The notes: generated by a model not told the origin, from the letters alone. Positions 48,501 through 61,775 are shown, counted from the first letter of the stretch. The stretch is DNA of 64,000 bases from Aspergillus flavus (GCF_009017415.1 NC_092406.1:3224001-3288000), one strand, 5' to 3'. Numbers and translations: made by a program.

Positions 48501-49341
48501 TTCCTCAACACACACTCTATTACCTAAGTGTGCAAGTCAACCTCCCCTTCAATGGAAGTTTACCTATAGGAGAGACTGGAACAAATCCCACCCGCTCACC
48601 TATCTTCCATCCTCTTCCGTTGATCACCTGAAGGGTAGTTATTCCGTCTTCTTTAAATGATCACGTCTGGTTGAGCTTATGTTTGCTCTATCTTTGTCTT
48701 ACGGGGTTGACTTATATTTTTTTTCCCTCTCTCTGAGCTGAGATGGGAGGTATATTGATCCTTATTTCACCCTTCTTTACCCCATTCTAACGGAAAATCT
48801 CGAGAGAAGGGAAACGTGGTGTTTGTTATTGGGGTGGCTATTGGGCTTTTTTTCCGTTGGTTTGCTTGGATGGTATGTTCAGGTGATGGATTTGGGGTCT
48901 CTTGGCTACGTATGGTTTGTCTTTGACTTGACGGGTGGCGAGGGAAGGTGTGCTTTGCTATTGATTAGAACGTACTGATTGACTAGTGCTATGTTCCTGA
49001 ATGGGTGATGTGATGATGAGGTAAGTGGTATGGTAGACAAGGACGGATATTTGTCGTGAGTGTTTTTCTTTTCTCATTAACTGAATTAATAAATCAACCA
49101 ATCATCAAGGTGAGCTCATATAAAGGTATCCAGGAAACATCAAACATGAGGGAACATAAGGTAAGAATAAGAGGTAAACTCCATGGTGGACCTCTGGACA
49201 ACATTGCCCAGCGGCTTCGAAGGGGAATGGATGAGAAAGATGGTATAAACGCCCGCCCTGTGCAGTTGCCGGCCAACCGAGTCCGTCGGTTGGCTTTAAG
49301 ATTTTTTATATACCCAGCATCAGAATCTGAATGTGTCTGAT
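45558..49341. other. 3.8-kb stretch without a supported gene
   Basis: This region lies between the 5' end of the DUF3445 gene and the 3' end of the Hsp70-like gene. The longest frames (46460-46804 plus, 47190-47504 plus) show no domain, and the second is a product of a pyrimidine tract. At 47215-47470 the plus strand is very T/C-rich and is followed within 40 bp by an ATG at 47508 opening only a 29-codon frame. The arrangement resembles a promoter followed by a non-coding or very small transcript, but no transcript can be proven. Confidence 0.4.
47215..47470 (+). promoter_or_regulatory. Pyrimidine-rich, promoter-like tract without a recognised gene downstream
   Basis: The plus strand is mostly T and C over about 250 bp, ending in 'cacacagactag'. 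In this window such tracts also precede poly(A) polymerase, the small membrane-protein gene and the right-edge TF. No protein gene follows here, so it may drive a non-coding RNA or be a low-complexity remnant. Confidence 0.3.
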
Positions 49342-51683
49342 TTACCGGAATTTGGCTCGGCATCGGCCCATAACCTCGCCCTGGCAGACGAGTTCGGCGC
49401 TGAATTCACTGCCATCGAGTGTGAGGTAGATGTCGAAGTATACACGGTAGAAGACTCCCTGAGGGGTATCCATGCGCTCGAAATCGGTTTCCAGGTTCTT
49501 GCGCGAGAGATCCGAAGTAAGTGTCACGACCTCCTTGATCCCTGTTACACAGTTAGTAGAGCGTCGTAAGGGACGACAGGATGTGTAACTTACGGGGGTC
49601 TTTCGTGTATTCAGGGCAGACATCCTCGTCGCAGGCGTACAGAATATCCTCATACATCAGGGTTGCTCCCGGCGCAACCTGTCGGAAAAAGCTAACCTTG
49701 ACCGGCTCCCCAATCTTCACTCTCTCACCCTTTTGCACAAAGATCTGTCGCGTGTACTTGCAGCGATCTCTGCCGTCTAAACTAGGAACACGATATTGTT
49801 CCGGGTGATATCCTTCTTTGAAGGGCTGCAATGTGGCCATAAGGTAGTGTCGGCGAGCAACACGGTGTGTGATCACACGTTCCGTGATTCCAGCAGTGAC
49901 AGCGCCCTTAACGATCGCAGCGACAGAGTCCATCGGACGGACAACCTTTGATTGATATTGGGGCGGTACATGGAGTTTGATCTGTTGGAAGAGATACTCA
50001 GATGCGCCGAACCCACCCACCACAAGGACGTTCTACAATGTTGGTTAGTCAAAGGCAAAGCTAGATGAGTAGTGATAAAACCTACCTGTAGAGACCGGTT
50101 CTGCGCTTGGATAGCGATGATCTGGTTTCTGACCAACTCCAGAATACGGTTGACGACGGGCTCAAAGCATTGAAGGATCTCTTCGTTGGTAAACGTCATA
50201 TAGCCCTCCTCGATGCCGGCATCTGGGAAGTCGGCCTCAATGCCGACATCTACAGCCCACTTCTGTCCATTGTTTCGGAAATCGGCCTTAATCCGGTTCT
50301 CAAAGTCCATAATACACTTCGCATACACCTTACCTGCCGTGCGGGACCCGTCAGGGAGCTTCATCTTACGGATTTTCGCACGAAGGATGTTGCTGAAGTT
50401 CCGATTGAGAGCCGTTGAGCCGCATGAGTCACCCGATCCAGCTGTACATTCGGCGACACTGAATGGCTGTTCCTCCTCAACCTCGTAGGCGATCAAATCC
50501 ACAGTTCCACCACCACAATCCACAATCAGGATTGCATCGCCGACCTTCAGATTGAGCAACCCGGTCTTTGCACAGAACAGAGCGGCAGCCTCCGGCTCGG
50601 AGATCAACGTTAGGCGATTATCGTTCTCGTCCCGCAAGAACCCAGCTTGTAAAGCCGCCGCTCGTGTCGCTGCCTTGCCCGCATCGTTCCAGATAGCTGG
50701 CACTGTGAGGTAGTACCGGATGTTGCGCTCTTCCCGAGTAAACACCTCACCGAGGGTCTTCTGTAGCTGAGCGCGCATCGCCTGTCGTAGCTTGAAGAGG
50801 TAATCGGCGGCCACATCGATTTCTGACTTACCGGGCGGGAGGGGCGGCAGATTAATCGGATCGATGTATGTGTTTCCGGACAGCATAAGCTGGAGCTTGA
50901 ACCATTCGACCTTCTGCACTCCCTGCTTCGGATAGCCCGTGGGAGCCAGCGCATCAGCAATATCCGGGCCCCATCCCACCACTTTCTGGTACTGATCGTA
51001 GTATAGGACGGTGGGGATCTGTGAGAAACAGCTTGGTCAGTCGGAAGTGTTCTCCCTTGAGTGCGGTTTGGATTAGTCACCTTCTGTTTGGTATGAGTTC
51101 CTGCTCCAGGCCATTCCGTAATGATGTCCTCTCTTGCTTCATTGTTGGTCGCGAAAGCAAATGCGACACCGGAGAATGTGGTGCCAAAGTCAATGCCGAC
51201 AATCAGCTGGGCCTTACTCCGACCGGCACCTTCGACCTCAACCGCGGGATTCCGCACCCCGTATTGGGGCTGGGGCATTCCCTGGCCCATTCCATGAGCT
51301 GCGACCGGCTGTTGCAAACCATACCCCGGAGGAGCACCCAAAGGTTGGACGGTCTGTTGCGTATAGTGCAAGTTGGTGTTCAACGGTGCGGGGTGATGAC
51401 TCAACTGCTGGCCTGGGGGCATCGGGCTGGTCGGCCGCTGGTATGTATAGCTGGGGGGTCGCCCCAGAGGGTTTTGGTTGTTCATCGGAAGACTCGTCGT
51501 GGACGAACTATGGTGAGAAGGTGGGGAACTAGGTGAGGTGGCGTTCGAAGGCGGGGCGACGAGTGTATTGCTCGATGCGTTAGGTGGTGGTTGTTGTTGT
51601 TGAACTGGCGCAGGCTGGGCACTATGCTTGTTCCGCTTCGTTCCAAAAGTGAACGATTTGAACCGTGAGCTCATCAGGTCCAT
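49342..51683 (-). CDS. Hsp70-family protein (HSPA12-like) with Gln/Pro-rich head
   Basis: Four exons from ATG 51683 (MDLMSSRFKSFTFG; a second ATG at 51674 is possible) encode about 730 residues. The first 160 residues are Pro/Gln/Ser-rich and disordered. The actin-like ATPase domain follows: phosphate-1 VGIDFGTTFSGVAFAF, YYLTVPAIWNDAGKAATR, LISEPEAAALFC, phosphate-2 LIVDCGGGTVDLIAYEV, and the adenosine motif LVVGGFGASEYLF. Introns lie near 51080-51018, 50093-50034 and 49592-49530. The C-terminal part diverges from classical Hsp70 and lacks the EEVD tail, as in the HSPA12-like group common in filamentous fungi. It should be a cytosolic ATPase of unknown client or role. Confidence 0.92.
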
Positions 51684-53129
51684 ATAAGTGACCACGATGG
51701 GGTCAGCGAAGTATTAAAGAGACAAGGAACGGGGAAGAGGGGGAGGTGGGTTGCAGGGAAGTTATAAGACAAAAAAGGAAGAAGAGGAGAACGAGTGGAA
51801 GAAAAGGCACAAAAGTCAAAAGCGAGAGCGTAAGAAACGAGTGGGTGTATTTGGACAGAGAGGCAGTGCCAACTCTTTGCTTAGGCAGTCAGAAAAGCCT
51901 CTCCCGGGTTTACTGTTAGTTTGGGAGTGGGGAGGGGGGAAAACACGGGAGGAACACGAGCAAAAGAGATCGTCCGGACAGAGAAAAGTCACAAAATAAG
52001 GCAATTAATTGGTTCTCAGAGGGACGCATGGGCGTTTCGATGGGAAGTCCGTAGTAACGTAGGAAAACAATGGTGGTTGAAGAAGTAACAAAGAGACGAA
52101 GGGTAGCGAAAGGCCAGAGAGATGCAAGTCACGGACCCCAAAAGTCACTGGTTTAGAATGATGATCCCTCAAGATCAATCTCCCTGGAATGCCCTGCCCG
52201 GAGGGATATCATTCCCAGTAATTCTCCGACTCTTAAAGGAAAGAGTAATTCTCGTTGACTCAGCCTTATTTGTTTCAAATGGCAGTATGTCTTTCTTTTT
52301 TTCCTTCCCTCCCGTCCAAAACAAACGGTGATTCCGTTTGTTGATTAATGATGCTTACCATGGATGATGGCACATCATCAAGTCATTCCTTCCGCCCCCA
52401 ACTTTCATTTTACACATTGCGGAGACAACCGGTGCAGTACGGTACCGTACCGGTACATACATACCATCATACTACCTTCTCTTCTGTATGTCAGGCGGAT
52501 GGACTGTATTAGGTCTATGATAAGTTCCAATCCACCTGGCACTTCCATGGCATGTCCGATTCAAGATTAGCGGATCCCGTCAACTTGTCAGTTCCCGTTG
52601 TTGACAGACAGTCTTCCATTTGACACTCATACATACTATATTTATATCTATAGAAGCTTCTCCAAATCATAACTCCCCTGGCAAAGGAGAGGTTATATGC
52701 TCCATATATCCCAATCATTCCCACTCTAGCTGATTCATCTTGATTTTCTTTTCATATATCGCCCCCTTTCTTGGACCCTGTTTCTACAGTAACCTTCAAA
52801 AATTACCATGGTGCTAAAAAAAGGACAGCCAGCGATGTGCCTGAGACGAGCCATGGTACGGAAGGATTGACGCCCAAGCAGGGACAGCCTTATAATTACA
52901 GCCACGCTGCTCAGCCTGTTTGTCCCACGTTTTCTTTGTCTGGCTGCGGCTGAATGTTGTAACGACGATCCTTCGCCATGTACCGTACCGTTTCATACAA
53001 ACTCTAAAGTCTTGCGCACCGACCAATAAGCAGCGGCCTTGGCATTCAGGCAACGAGGCGGACTCTCTTCATGGATCTAAATATGGATAAGTTTCTCAAG
53101 TTTCTCTGCCTGTACTATTCTAAGTTCCA
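51684..53129. other. Intergenic, Hsp70 promoter and methyltransferase 3' region
   Basis: This 1.4-kb stretch has no supported gene. It contains a perfect 14-bp palindrome GTACGGTACCGTAC at 52437-52450, with related GTACCGTACC at 52979-52988. The purine-rich 51770-51850 segment is pyrimidine-rich in the Hsp70 sense and fits its 5' leader. Confidence 0.45.
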
Positions 53130-54597
53130 TTATGGATTCTTCTTCCGTGCCACCCACTTGGATGGCTTGTAGAGTGGCTGGAGCATACTCTGAGGATCCT
53201 GAATATAGCCACACATCGGCCGATCCTCCACTGCCTGCCGCTTCTCAATGTTGAAGCCCATCCGCTCCACAAGGCAGAAGACTTCTTCCTCCGTGAGCTC
53301 CACATTGCCAGGTTCCCCAATCCCCTGGTGCTCATCGTGGTCTCCTTCCCGCTGGCTACGGTTGCTGCCGTCCTCGAAATGCCATAACAACGGACCGACA
53401 TTAACCCACACCCCGTTGGGCTTCAGGCAGTGTCGGATCGTCTCGACGTACCGAATGAGATTGGGGGCTGTGTCAACGAAGAAGACTGTAGTTACCGCAT
53501 CGTATGCCTCTTTGTTGGATGGGCTGCTGTAGAGCACCACAAAGTCGGCTGCGGACATCCCCATCGATCCAAAGGGTGTCTGGTTCGCCTGCGCCTCAAT
53601 CATGGCTACCCCTGGATGGGTATCTGGGATCATCACCCTCTGCAGCTGTTGCTCTCTGGATAGGAGATTTGAAAAGTGGAGTGCAAACGGATACAGCGCA
53701 TGATGCTGGGGGCCAGACGTATGGTTCAAAACCCAGCTGCTGGCCAACAACTGGTGGTATGAGATTTCGTTGCCCTCTGCAGCAAACCCAGCCTGGCAGA
53801 CTTCAAAGACCAATCTCCCCAAGCCAGCCCCAGGGATTAGCACCTTAATCTCCTCTCGGGAGGCAAGTCTCTCGCCGAACTCATCTCGCAGTTCGTGCAC
53901 CACTGGTTCCACGCAGACTTCTCTCTCCGCTTTGCCCTCGGAGCTCCAGTCGCGATAGAATTGCCTGATAGTTGAGTGGGCTTTGTTAACATCTGAAGAG
54001 GTCGCCGTGTTATGCCAGTTCTGACGCGGGTCTTCTGGGTCGGGGTTCGCCGGTAGCCCAAACGAGGAAAGTCCCGTTGCGAGGATAGCGTCTGCGATTT
54101 CGGCATTCACGTCAATGGCATCATCTACCCGATTAAAGTTGTCCAAAATTGAGAATGGTGGCTCCGCAAGCATTTGCCAGTGAGCAGATGGTAAAGCATA
54201 GAACGCCTGGCGCCGGCGATGCGTGGTGTTCATATGAGCAGTTCTTCGATATTGCCTAGCAGAAGTTCAGCCACGTAGTTTAAGAACAGTTCAAACCGAT
54301 GTAGTCTCCAGATACCAAAGTTGGCACTGAGAGAGGAGAAGCCAGAAGGGACCGTATTGGAACTCCAAAGCAGCAAATGTAACATCACTTCTTTTTCCGT
54401 CTCTCTCCTCATGACCTCCATGTTACATTCCCACCTTTGGACAGCAATATAATGGAACTACCAACAAGCACAAGTCCATACCTAAAAGAATCCAGCGCAG
54501 CAAACAGCACTCGCCGTTCATCAGGGTCAGCCAGCGGGTCGAAATCCCCTGCCCAACTGCGAACTTCGTCATCCTGGTGCTGCGAATCAGAAGCCAT
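53130..54597 (-). CDS. N2227-like (carnosine N-methyltransferase family) protein
   Basis: Two exons from ATG 54597 (MASDSQHQDDEVRSW), joined over a 220-bp intron (about 54478-54259), encode about 415 residues. The joint reads FRQYRRTAHMNTTHRRRQAF, the conserved family start, followed by the catalytic domain. The SAM-binding glycine motif is LIPGAGLGRLVFEV, then GNEISYHQLLASSWVLNH, FVDTAPNLIRYVETIRHCLKP and GVWVNVGPLLWHFED, all family hallmarks. The protein ends with DRPMCGYIQDPQSML and a short basic tail. Family members methylate carnosine or related histidine dipeptides; the fungal substrate is not known. It is divergent from the proteasome chaperone gene with 397 bp between the starts. Confidence 0.93.
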
Positions 54598-54994
54598 GCT
54601 GCTTTAGCGGGAACCGTCGTGATGACCAAGAAGTCGACAACCAAATATACTCTGTACAGCTGTAAGATCTTCAACACCAAAAGAAACAGGCACCTCCAAT
54701 TGATATGGGAGTCAAACAAAAGAATTATGAAACTCGGCGTTGCTCTCTATATTATGGAGGAACAGAGAATGTGAAGTATCTGAGATGGCAGTCAAAGCTC
54801 AAAAGAGTGAAGAGTGGGCCCGCTCTGTTTGGCGGGGAACCAAGAGCGGCACCTCAAACATCTCACTCATCAATCCATCTAAAACCGACATTAACAACCA
54901 CATCAAAAGAGAGTATTTCGGAAGCAAAAGACGTAGTTTATTTCACTCAGCAAACCGGAAAGAGATACCTAACAGAATAAACCATCCTCCAAAC
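54598..54994. promoter_or_regulatory. Compact divergent promoter: methyltransferase / proteasome chaperone
   Basis: The two start codons lie 397 bp apart on opposite strands, so both promoters must fit in this interval. No distinct operator was identified. Confidence 0.55.
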
Positions 54995-55727
54995 ATGACG
55001 ACAGCAGTGGAAGCACCTATACCGCCTCAAGTCGAAAACGTGGCGCCGCATGCCAAACCTCAAGAGCTATCATTTCCCCTTCCAAAGGCATTGCATACGA
55101 CCGCACACATCCATCTCACCTTCTTGGACACATGCACAACGGTGTTCCTGGCTACGTCGACACCGGGTGACTCGGCGGGGTCCGTGAAGCCGATGGGGAG
55201 CTTCGTTTACGCTATGCCGGACGTAAGTGCTTTTTTTCTTCTTATCATTAATTTCTTGTCGGACATTTACATAGTTGGGTTGGCGGCGTGAGAGTATATC
55301 CATATTCACAGGAGCCCATGCGGAACATTGGAATACCATGAGTCTTCCAATGTTTATTCATCCCCAGGACTCCTTCTTCCATGTATATCCATCATTGCCA
55401 TGCATGCATCTTACGCCACTACCGACGCACTATAAATATCTACCTTGAAACACTCTGCCCACTCAGTCAAGTTGAAACCCAGCTACTCACACATACCAGC
55501 GCACGAACCCTCGCGACACCATATCCACAACGCTATACAATCTCCCTGGAAGTGTGGAATACACGACTCGGATCGCTAAGGTCCTGGCTCGTCGCATGAT
55601 GGTCCCAGTCTACGTGGGCTGCAGCATTGATCCGACAGCGCTCGGGCTATTGGTCGAGGAAGAGATGGAAGGATTGACGAAGATAGTGGAGGTAATTATG
55701 CAACGGTGGGAAGGATCCAGGAAATGA
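54995..55727 (+). CDS. Proteasome assembly chaperone 4 (PAC4/Poc4 type)
   Basis: Two exons (54995-55222 and 55500-55727) encode 151 residues. The first exon starts MTTAVEAPIPPQVEN and contains HIHLTFLDTCTTVFLAT and GSFVYAMPD; the second begins RTNPRDTISTTLYN and contains YTTRIAKVLARRMMVPVYVG. This matches the PAC4 domain, a small beta-sheet fold with a C-terminal helix (LLVEEEMEGLTKIVEVIMQRW). PAC3-PAC4 heterodimers help assemble the 20S alpha ring in the cytosol. The 277-bp intron is long for this genome. The start is the first ATG in the frame; an upstream extension of the open frame has no ATG. Confidence 0.85.
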
Positions 55728-57571
55728 GAGAGCGAAGAGATCATATGGTTGGGTAGGTTGGTAGTATTGATGGAGTAACGATATCAGTCTCTGGAGTCAG
55801 CATTTGCCCTTTTGGTCTTGTTATTCTTTTCTTTAACTTGATAACTGCCTGGTTTTTTCTCTCGTTTCATTTCAATGGTTTCATAGGTGGTGTTTTGAGT
55901 GAGAAAACTGGGTCTAATTTGGGATGGAATTAATTATGGGAATTTGTGTTAATCATTCTTGTTATCCAAGACACTCAAATTTGAGATCTCGGCTAATCAC
56001 CCAGGCTCAGCCCCTCCAATACAGACCTATCTTTCGTAAATAGTCTAGAAATTATGCTAGTAATCGTAAGGTGCGTAACTGCAGTAACGGTGCGCCTCTC
56101 GACCGAGAAAATTAGAAACAAAATATTCAAATCCACATCATCGGATCTAATTGAACCGAGAGGTGCCCCATAACAACTCTAGTACCTGGACTTGCGTATC
56201 TACTAGTCTCCGAGCATCCGAAAAAAGCACGACGCCGAGAAAAGAAAGAGTAAAATAATAAACAAATAAAAACAGTCAAGAGAGACAAAAAGGGAGAACG
56301 GACAGGATCAAAGAAAGGAATCTCCATCCAAGGGAATCCACAATTAATTTATTTAGGGCTAGCAATACTACTCTAATAATCTAGTGCATCTAAGCCACCA
56401 ACTCCGGTTGGATGATTCCCCAAAGCTTGCATTTCAATGACAGATGTCGGACATCGGTCGACTCCGATGCAATTGCGCAATGTTGAAACATGTCCACTTC
56501 TTAGGTGGAGTTTGACCATGGTTTCAGAGCCCCTTGTAGAAGGTGGTATTGGAGATGTAGACATCATGCGAGATAAACGCTGCAAGTTTCACCGGATTTG
56601 CCTTCCAGATGGCACACTCATTCAACCAAGTTACAATAATAATGAATGATCATATTCGGAATCGTTTCCGAACCAGTGGATTTAGAATCCGTCTAACGTA
56701 GTGGAGCGCCCAGGTTCCATGTGTGCTCCCTTTTGGTTCTCTTTTGCTTTTTCTCCTTTATTGGGTGTGGGCTTTTTTTGGTGCCCAATATACACTGGCC
56801 GGTTGCGTTCATATTTTCTTACTTTTTTTTCTTCCCCTTTGAAATGGATCGTAACGAACGATAATTGAGAACCCATACTATAACCGACAATAGATTGAGT
56901 GCAGCGGCTCGCTCGGGTATTCCCATTTGAGACACAGATTTTGTATCTGAAGCGTCAATGAGCCTCAAGAGTGGGTTTCCACCACTCACCGTGGTGCGTT
57001 CATAGCGAAACCTCCGATATTGATTCGAAAGTATTGTCGCGGCTACAGGAGCTGAGTCAGGCGTCTCATTTCGCCTAATTACCCAGCAGATCTATATATA
57101 GGTTGACTTTGATTGAAAGAAACGATGTAGAAAGCGGGTACTCGGTAATGGAATTCTTATCGCGAAGACGGGATTGCGTTAGAGATTGGCTACCCCCATC
57201 GCACTCCAGATAGATTGAGTCTGACGCCATCGCATTCGTTTAATTGATTTACACCGTATATCATGAAGCGACAGTCCCATGTATGCTCACGTGTGCTGTT
57301 GCAGCCAAGCGATGTCGCGAGTCCCCCATTTTCGAGACCCAATGAAGGCCGGTATAGCCTCACAAGTCTCGATCGAGGCTGTTAAAGAGGGGCACAAGGC
57401 ACGGGACATTAGACCAGTCACAATAGACTATAAGCCAACATTATCAACACGAGGTAGATAGCTGCAGGAACCTGTTTTGCATAGAGGCATGGTGGGATTC
57501 CAGACCACGGAAATCCACCGATTAGATCTCAACGCGACCATATCAAGTGTTGTAGCCGAAAAGAAAAATAT

Positions 57572-57594
57572 AAAAAAAAAAAAAAAAAAAAAAA
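57572..57594 (+). repeat. Poly(A) run of 23
   Basis: Twenty-three consecutive A are visible. No poly(A)-tailed retroelement sequence could be recognised upstream, so it is listed as a simple repeat. Confidence 0.9.
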
Positions 57595-60500
57595 CCCCTC
57601 ATCAATCAAGCAGGATGGGGTACAGCAGCGGATTGTCACGGGAGGGACCACATGGGGACCGGAATCTAGGCGATCCAATCACAGCCGGGAGACCAGCCTC
57701 TAAAAGGATCATTTCCCGTGCGGTCAGCCCGTTTCCTCCAAGGCCAGAAGACGAGGTAAACGGCTGCTAAGTTTGCCTAACGAATGAGGCGCCACACTGG
57801 ACAGAGATCCGATACCCGCGCTAAGTAAAAAACACACCCGAATCCCGAGGTCCATGCGTGCGGCGCAGCCCTCTGTGTATGTGCTAAGACCAAGCTAGAA
57901 ATCCTGGTGCGCCGTTTACCCTTTTCATTGTCCATCCCATGATCAATCTTTATCAAGAGCGGATCTCGGTTAGGATTGATTCATTGGTGCGCGGGTGCTG
58001 GTGCTCCGAGTCAGGTTGGGTCGGTCGTTGTAGAATTCATCAAACAGATGAATAAAAAATAATATGCATTTTTATCACTGTGATCATAACCGCAGCAGAT
58101 AGATACTCGTCTCGTGGACAGGGTTCATTAGCAGTCTAGGTGTCTAGGCTAGCACTGGTAGCCTTTTTCAGGGATCGGTAGTCGTCAACTGAAGCCCTAA
58201 ATCATGCCATTGATATCCAGTCAGAACTACCGACGGAATCCTTCCGCTCAGAGTAGTAGTAGTCAACCCAGTCAATTTGCGGCACTCCCATGCGGCAGTA
58301 TGGATCTAGTTGACAAAAGGTGGATGTGATCGTAAAGTGATAGGCCATGAGACATAACATGCGTAACACCCCGCCCAGGCTGCGCAAACCAATCGCCGGA
58401 AGATTAGTTGGTCTAGAAGGCACAGTTGTCGAATTAGCACCGTCAACCAATCTAGGATATATCTTCCGTAGGATTTTGGATAGGATACTGGACCGTCCTT
58501 CCAAGGACGAAAAATATCTTTCACCCACGGTGTAAAAATTGGTAGGGGTAATGAGGTGAAGACGGATGCCATTCAAGGATGGTAGTATTAGTTAATCATT
58601 AGTAACTAAATACTCCGGTTGATCACTGATCGTGTCAACAAGCCAGTGGAAAGACTAACAAGCCGCTATCACATTGCCAGGCAGTTAATGCCGGTTAGGT
58701 CAGGCCGAAAGCAAATGCATTATGGGAGGAACCTTAGTACTCTGATCGACACCAGCCACAAGCAGGAGAACACCGTTACCCACCACGGAGGTTCCCGTGT
58801 GTTATGACGATTAAGAATCATACTGTAATAGCCTCAACGGCCAAATGATCATTGTTACTTGGACATTCTAGATTCCTATACATTGATAAGCCGAGGAGGA
58901 ACTCCCACGACTCATCTAAAGGCTTACGTACTCCGTAGTCCAAACCATATTTCGTTCAAGGGTGTTATTCGGACGAAACACGGAAAACGTGGTTGCGAAA
59001 AATCTCCGGGGGATGCTCGAGGGGGAAAAAAGGGTCGTTTTTTATTATGAAGAATCACGGTGATTGGAAGCGGGGATCATCTTTCGGGATTCAAAAAATG
59101 TCAATCATCGCCTGTCCAGTAATAATTCTTACCAGAAGTCCATTCTGAAATATTTCTTTTTCTTTTTTTTGTTTGTTCCATTGGGAGAACAGACAATTTC
59201 GGAAGATCCCAATGTCGTTCTGCTGGGTCGCCACAGACTTATTTCATTGATTATGAGCAAGTTTATTATCAGCCGGTCCACCCGCTAAACTCCTCCCAAC
59301 CGTCCCGGTTGAGCTTCCGGGCTAGCCTTCCATGTGGCCCATCCAATGGCTGCATCCGAGGAAGGATTCCGAGAGATCGTCACAAAGACCACAATAGGGT
59401 GGGAAGGTTCTCTACCCTATGATATTCTTAGGAAGAATGACCATGATAGAGCTCCTTTTGAACCCCTTCAGATCTCGGAACACAATTTCCTTATTAGGTC
59501 TTATGTCCTTTATTATTTTTCATAGGATATATCCTCCATGGAACTCCTATGCAATTTCAACTACTACTTAGTCTTTATCGATTGCGCAGGGATGTTGGGA
59601 TTACTACAGCCATGTTAATTTTAGCTTGACAGGCAGCTTCAGGGGTGCACTGACTGCACGACAACAGAGAGGCATCGGTGAAGAGAATAAGAATAGAACC
59701 TTAAACCGAATTACGGTCCAATCAAGCCATGAACCTTGGAAACCCACAGGAATAATGAGGTAAAGGCCTTTTGACTTTCCTTATTCCCGCCCAATCACTT
59801 ATAGATGCCGCTCCTTTCTCCGTTTCCCCCCTTCTCTTCTCGATTTTATTTGGTAGTGATACTCAGTGCTGACAGAAAAGTAGGCAGCATCGGCTCTTTG
59901 ATTTCATGGCAGGATGGTTGCCTGCAATGAGATAGATAGTCAAGCAAACCGTTGCTAGATCCTGTTTATTTATAGCTCCCAGGGTATTTGTTCGAGAACA
60001 CATTTAAGCTCAGTACAGGTAATTACGTTGACTAGGATTATCCTTCAACATTAATTCATCTCATTATAATACTTATACCGAGAGTATCTTAGTCTGGGGT
60101 GGGACCATTGGCCCATTGGAACCATGAACCGTGGGAAAAGACAACAGAAACGTTGTTACCTTTCAAAATACGGAGTACTAGCACACTTACACTGCCACTG
60201 CCGATCTCGGGTTACCCTGAGTGTTAGCTTGAGCTCTGATCTCTCATCTGTTGCCTAAAGGTAAAATAGGTAGTTTGATACTACGACTGTTGATGAGCAC
60301 AGTAGGAATAGATCTTGATGGTATTGATATCCCAGTTGTTAGAGATATACGAGCATTGCGATCTACAAGTATGATGATGATGATGGGTTTCGTCACGAAT
60401 TAAATAGATTTCGGGATGATATCCGAATCTCACATCAATTCTAATATATTAAGTACTTCTGGAGCACTGATGATTAATCAGCGTACTGTACGTACTGTAC

Positions 60501-61710
60501 ATTGATTGTACCCTCCACTATACCACGCCCATAGCCGTTTCACAGTGAAATAAGGATACCTTGAGATATTTTGGAAACCTCGTCCACCACCAAGATTTAT
60601 TACCCCTCTTTATACCCCAGTATGTCTTGAGTATATTGTGTCCCTATTTCTCTTTTCTGTTCTTTTTTTCCCCTTCCCTGACTCTTGGTTTGGTAATGAA
60701 AAGAAAAGAACAGGAGGAAAAAAAAAAAACGAGAAAAAAAAAAAGGATAAAAAGAGGCTAACGATCAAGCTAAGCGACACTAAATCCAACTAAACCAAAT
60801 AAAAGATACTACTCCGGAGAAAAACTCAAAAAGAAGGCCTGTCGGCAGAAGATTCCTGAGAAAGATAAATTCTGCAGTAAGCTCCCATTTACTTAATCTC
60901 CACCTTCCTCACGATCTGATTTGAGTAGAAGCCGGTGTCGTTTCAGCCCATGGTTAGAAGTAACTGGGGTCAGCCGAGAGACTTTCGGAGTCGCTTCCTG
61001 GCTCTTGAATGAAGACCCTGGAGAATGGAGTCCGTCCCGGCCGATTACTCTAGTAGGCGTGTCTAGGATAAAGTACTTGACGCATTGAGCGCGTGGCATT
61101 GGGAAATTAATTGATCGTGTCGATCGATGTTCCTTTTAGGGTCTGTGATATCGCAAAGAATTCTTCTTCTGGAGATGTAGTTTTCTAAGGGAAAAATCCT
61201 ACTCCAAAAAAGTAATTGAGGGACACCAAAGCAAAAGAATGAGAAATTAAAAAAAGAATAAAAATACAAATACAAAATACAAAATAAAATGAAATAAACG
61301 TGAAAGGGAAATTCCATCATTATCATCATCATCCTTATTTCTTCGGTTTGATGCTTAAATTTTATTATTATGTTATTTTCTGTTCTTTTTTACTTTTTTC
61401 TTTATTTTTTTAAATTACTACTGGCCATCATCACTATAATATCATTCCATACGGTCATTCTTCTCCGGTAACCTTTTTTGCTTTGCCTCACTTTCTCTTC
61501 TTCTCTTCTTTCCTTTCCTTAATTTTATCTCTCCTCACCGTCAGGTATCCCATTTTCCTCCTTGTTTCTAGAAGAAGCATACTTCCCACGCTGGCCCCCC
61601 CACTCCTTTTTCAACCGATCGTATCCCATCATTGGCTCTCACACAACCCTTCACGGCGACCTCGGTATTTAACAACCTGCTCGGTGGAGAAATTTCGAAC
61701 AAACAAAGTA

Positions 61711-61775
61711 ATGGTTTGACGACCTCCATCTATCCGCAGACAGCGCATTTCATGTCAACACAACCATCAACTTGA
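61711..61775 (+). promoter_or_regulatory. Two short upstream ORFs in the presumed TF leader
   Basis: After the T/C-rich tract at 61480-61600 the first ATGs open minimal frames: a two-codon frame (Met-Val-stop) at 61711-61719 and a seven-codon frame (MSTQPST) at 61752-61775. They would lie in the mRNA leader if transcription starts near the tract. An intron in the leader could remove them. Confidence 0.4.

Noticed and set aside
51021..51536. 171-codon plus-strand frame opposite the Hsp70-like gene
   Set aside because: It is the antisense shadow of a GC-rich, codon-biased real gene whose domains are clear on the minus strand.
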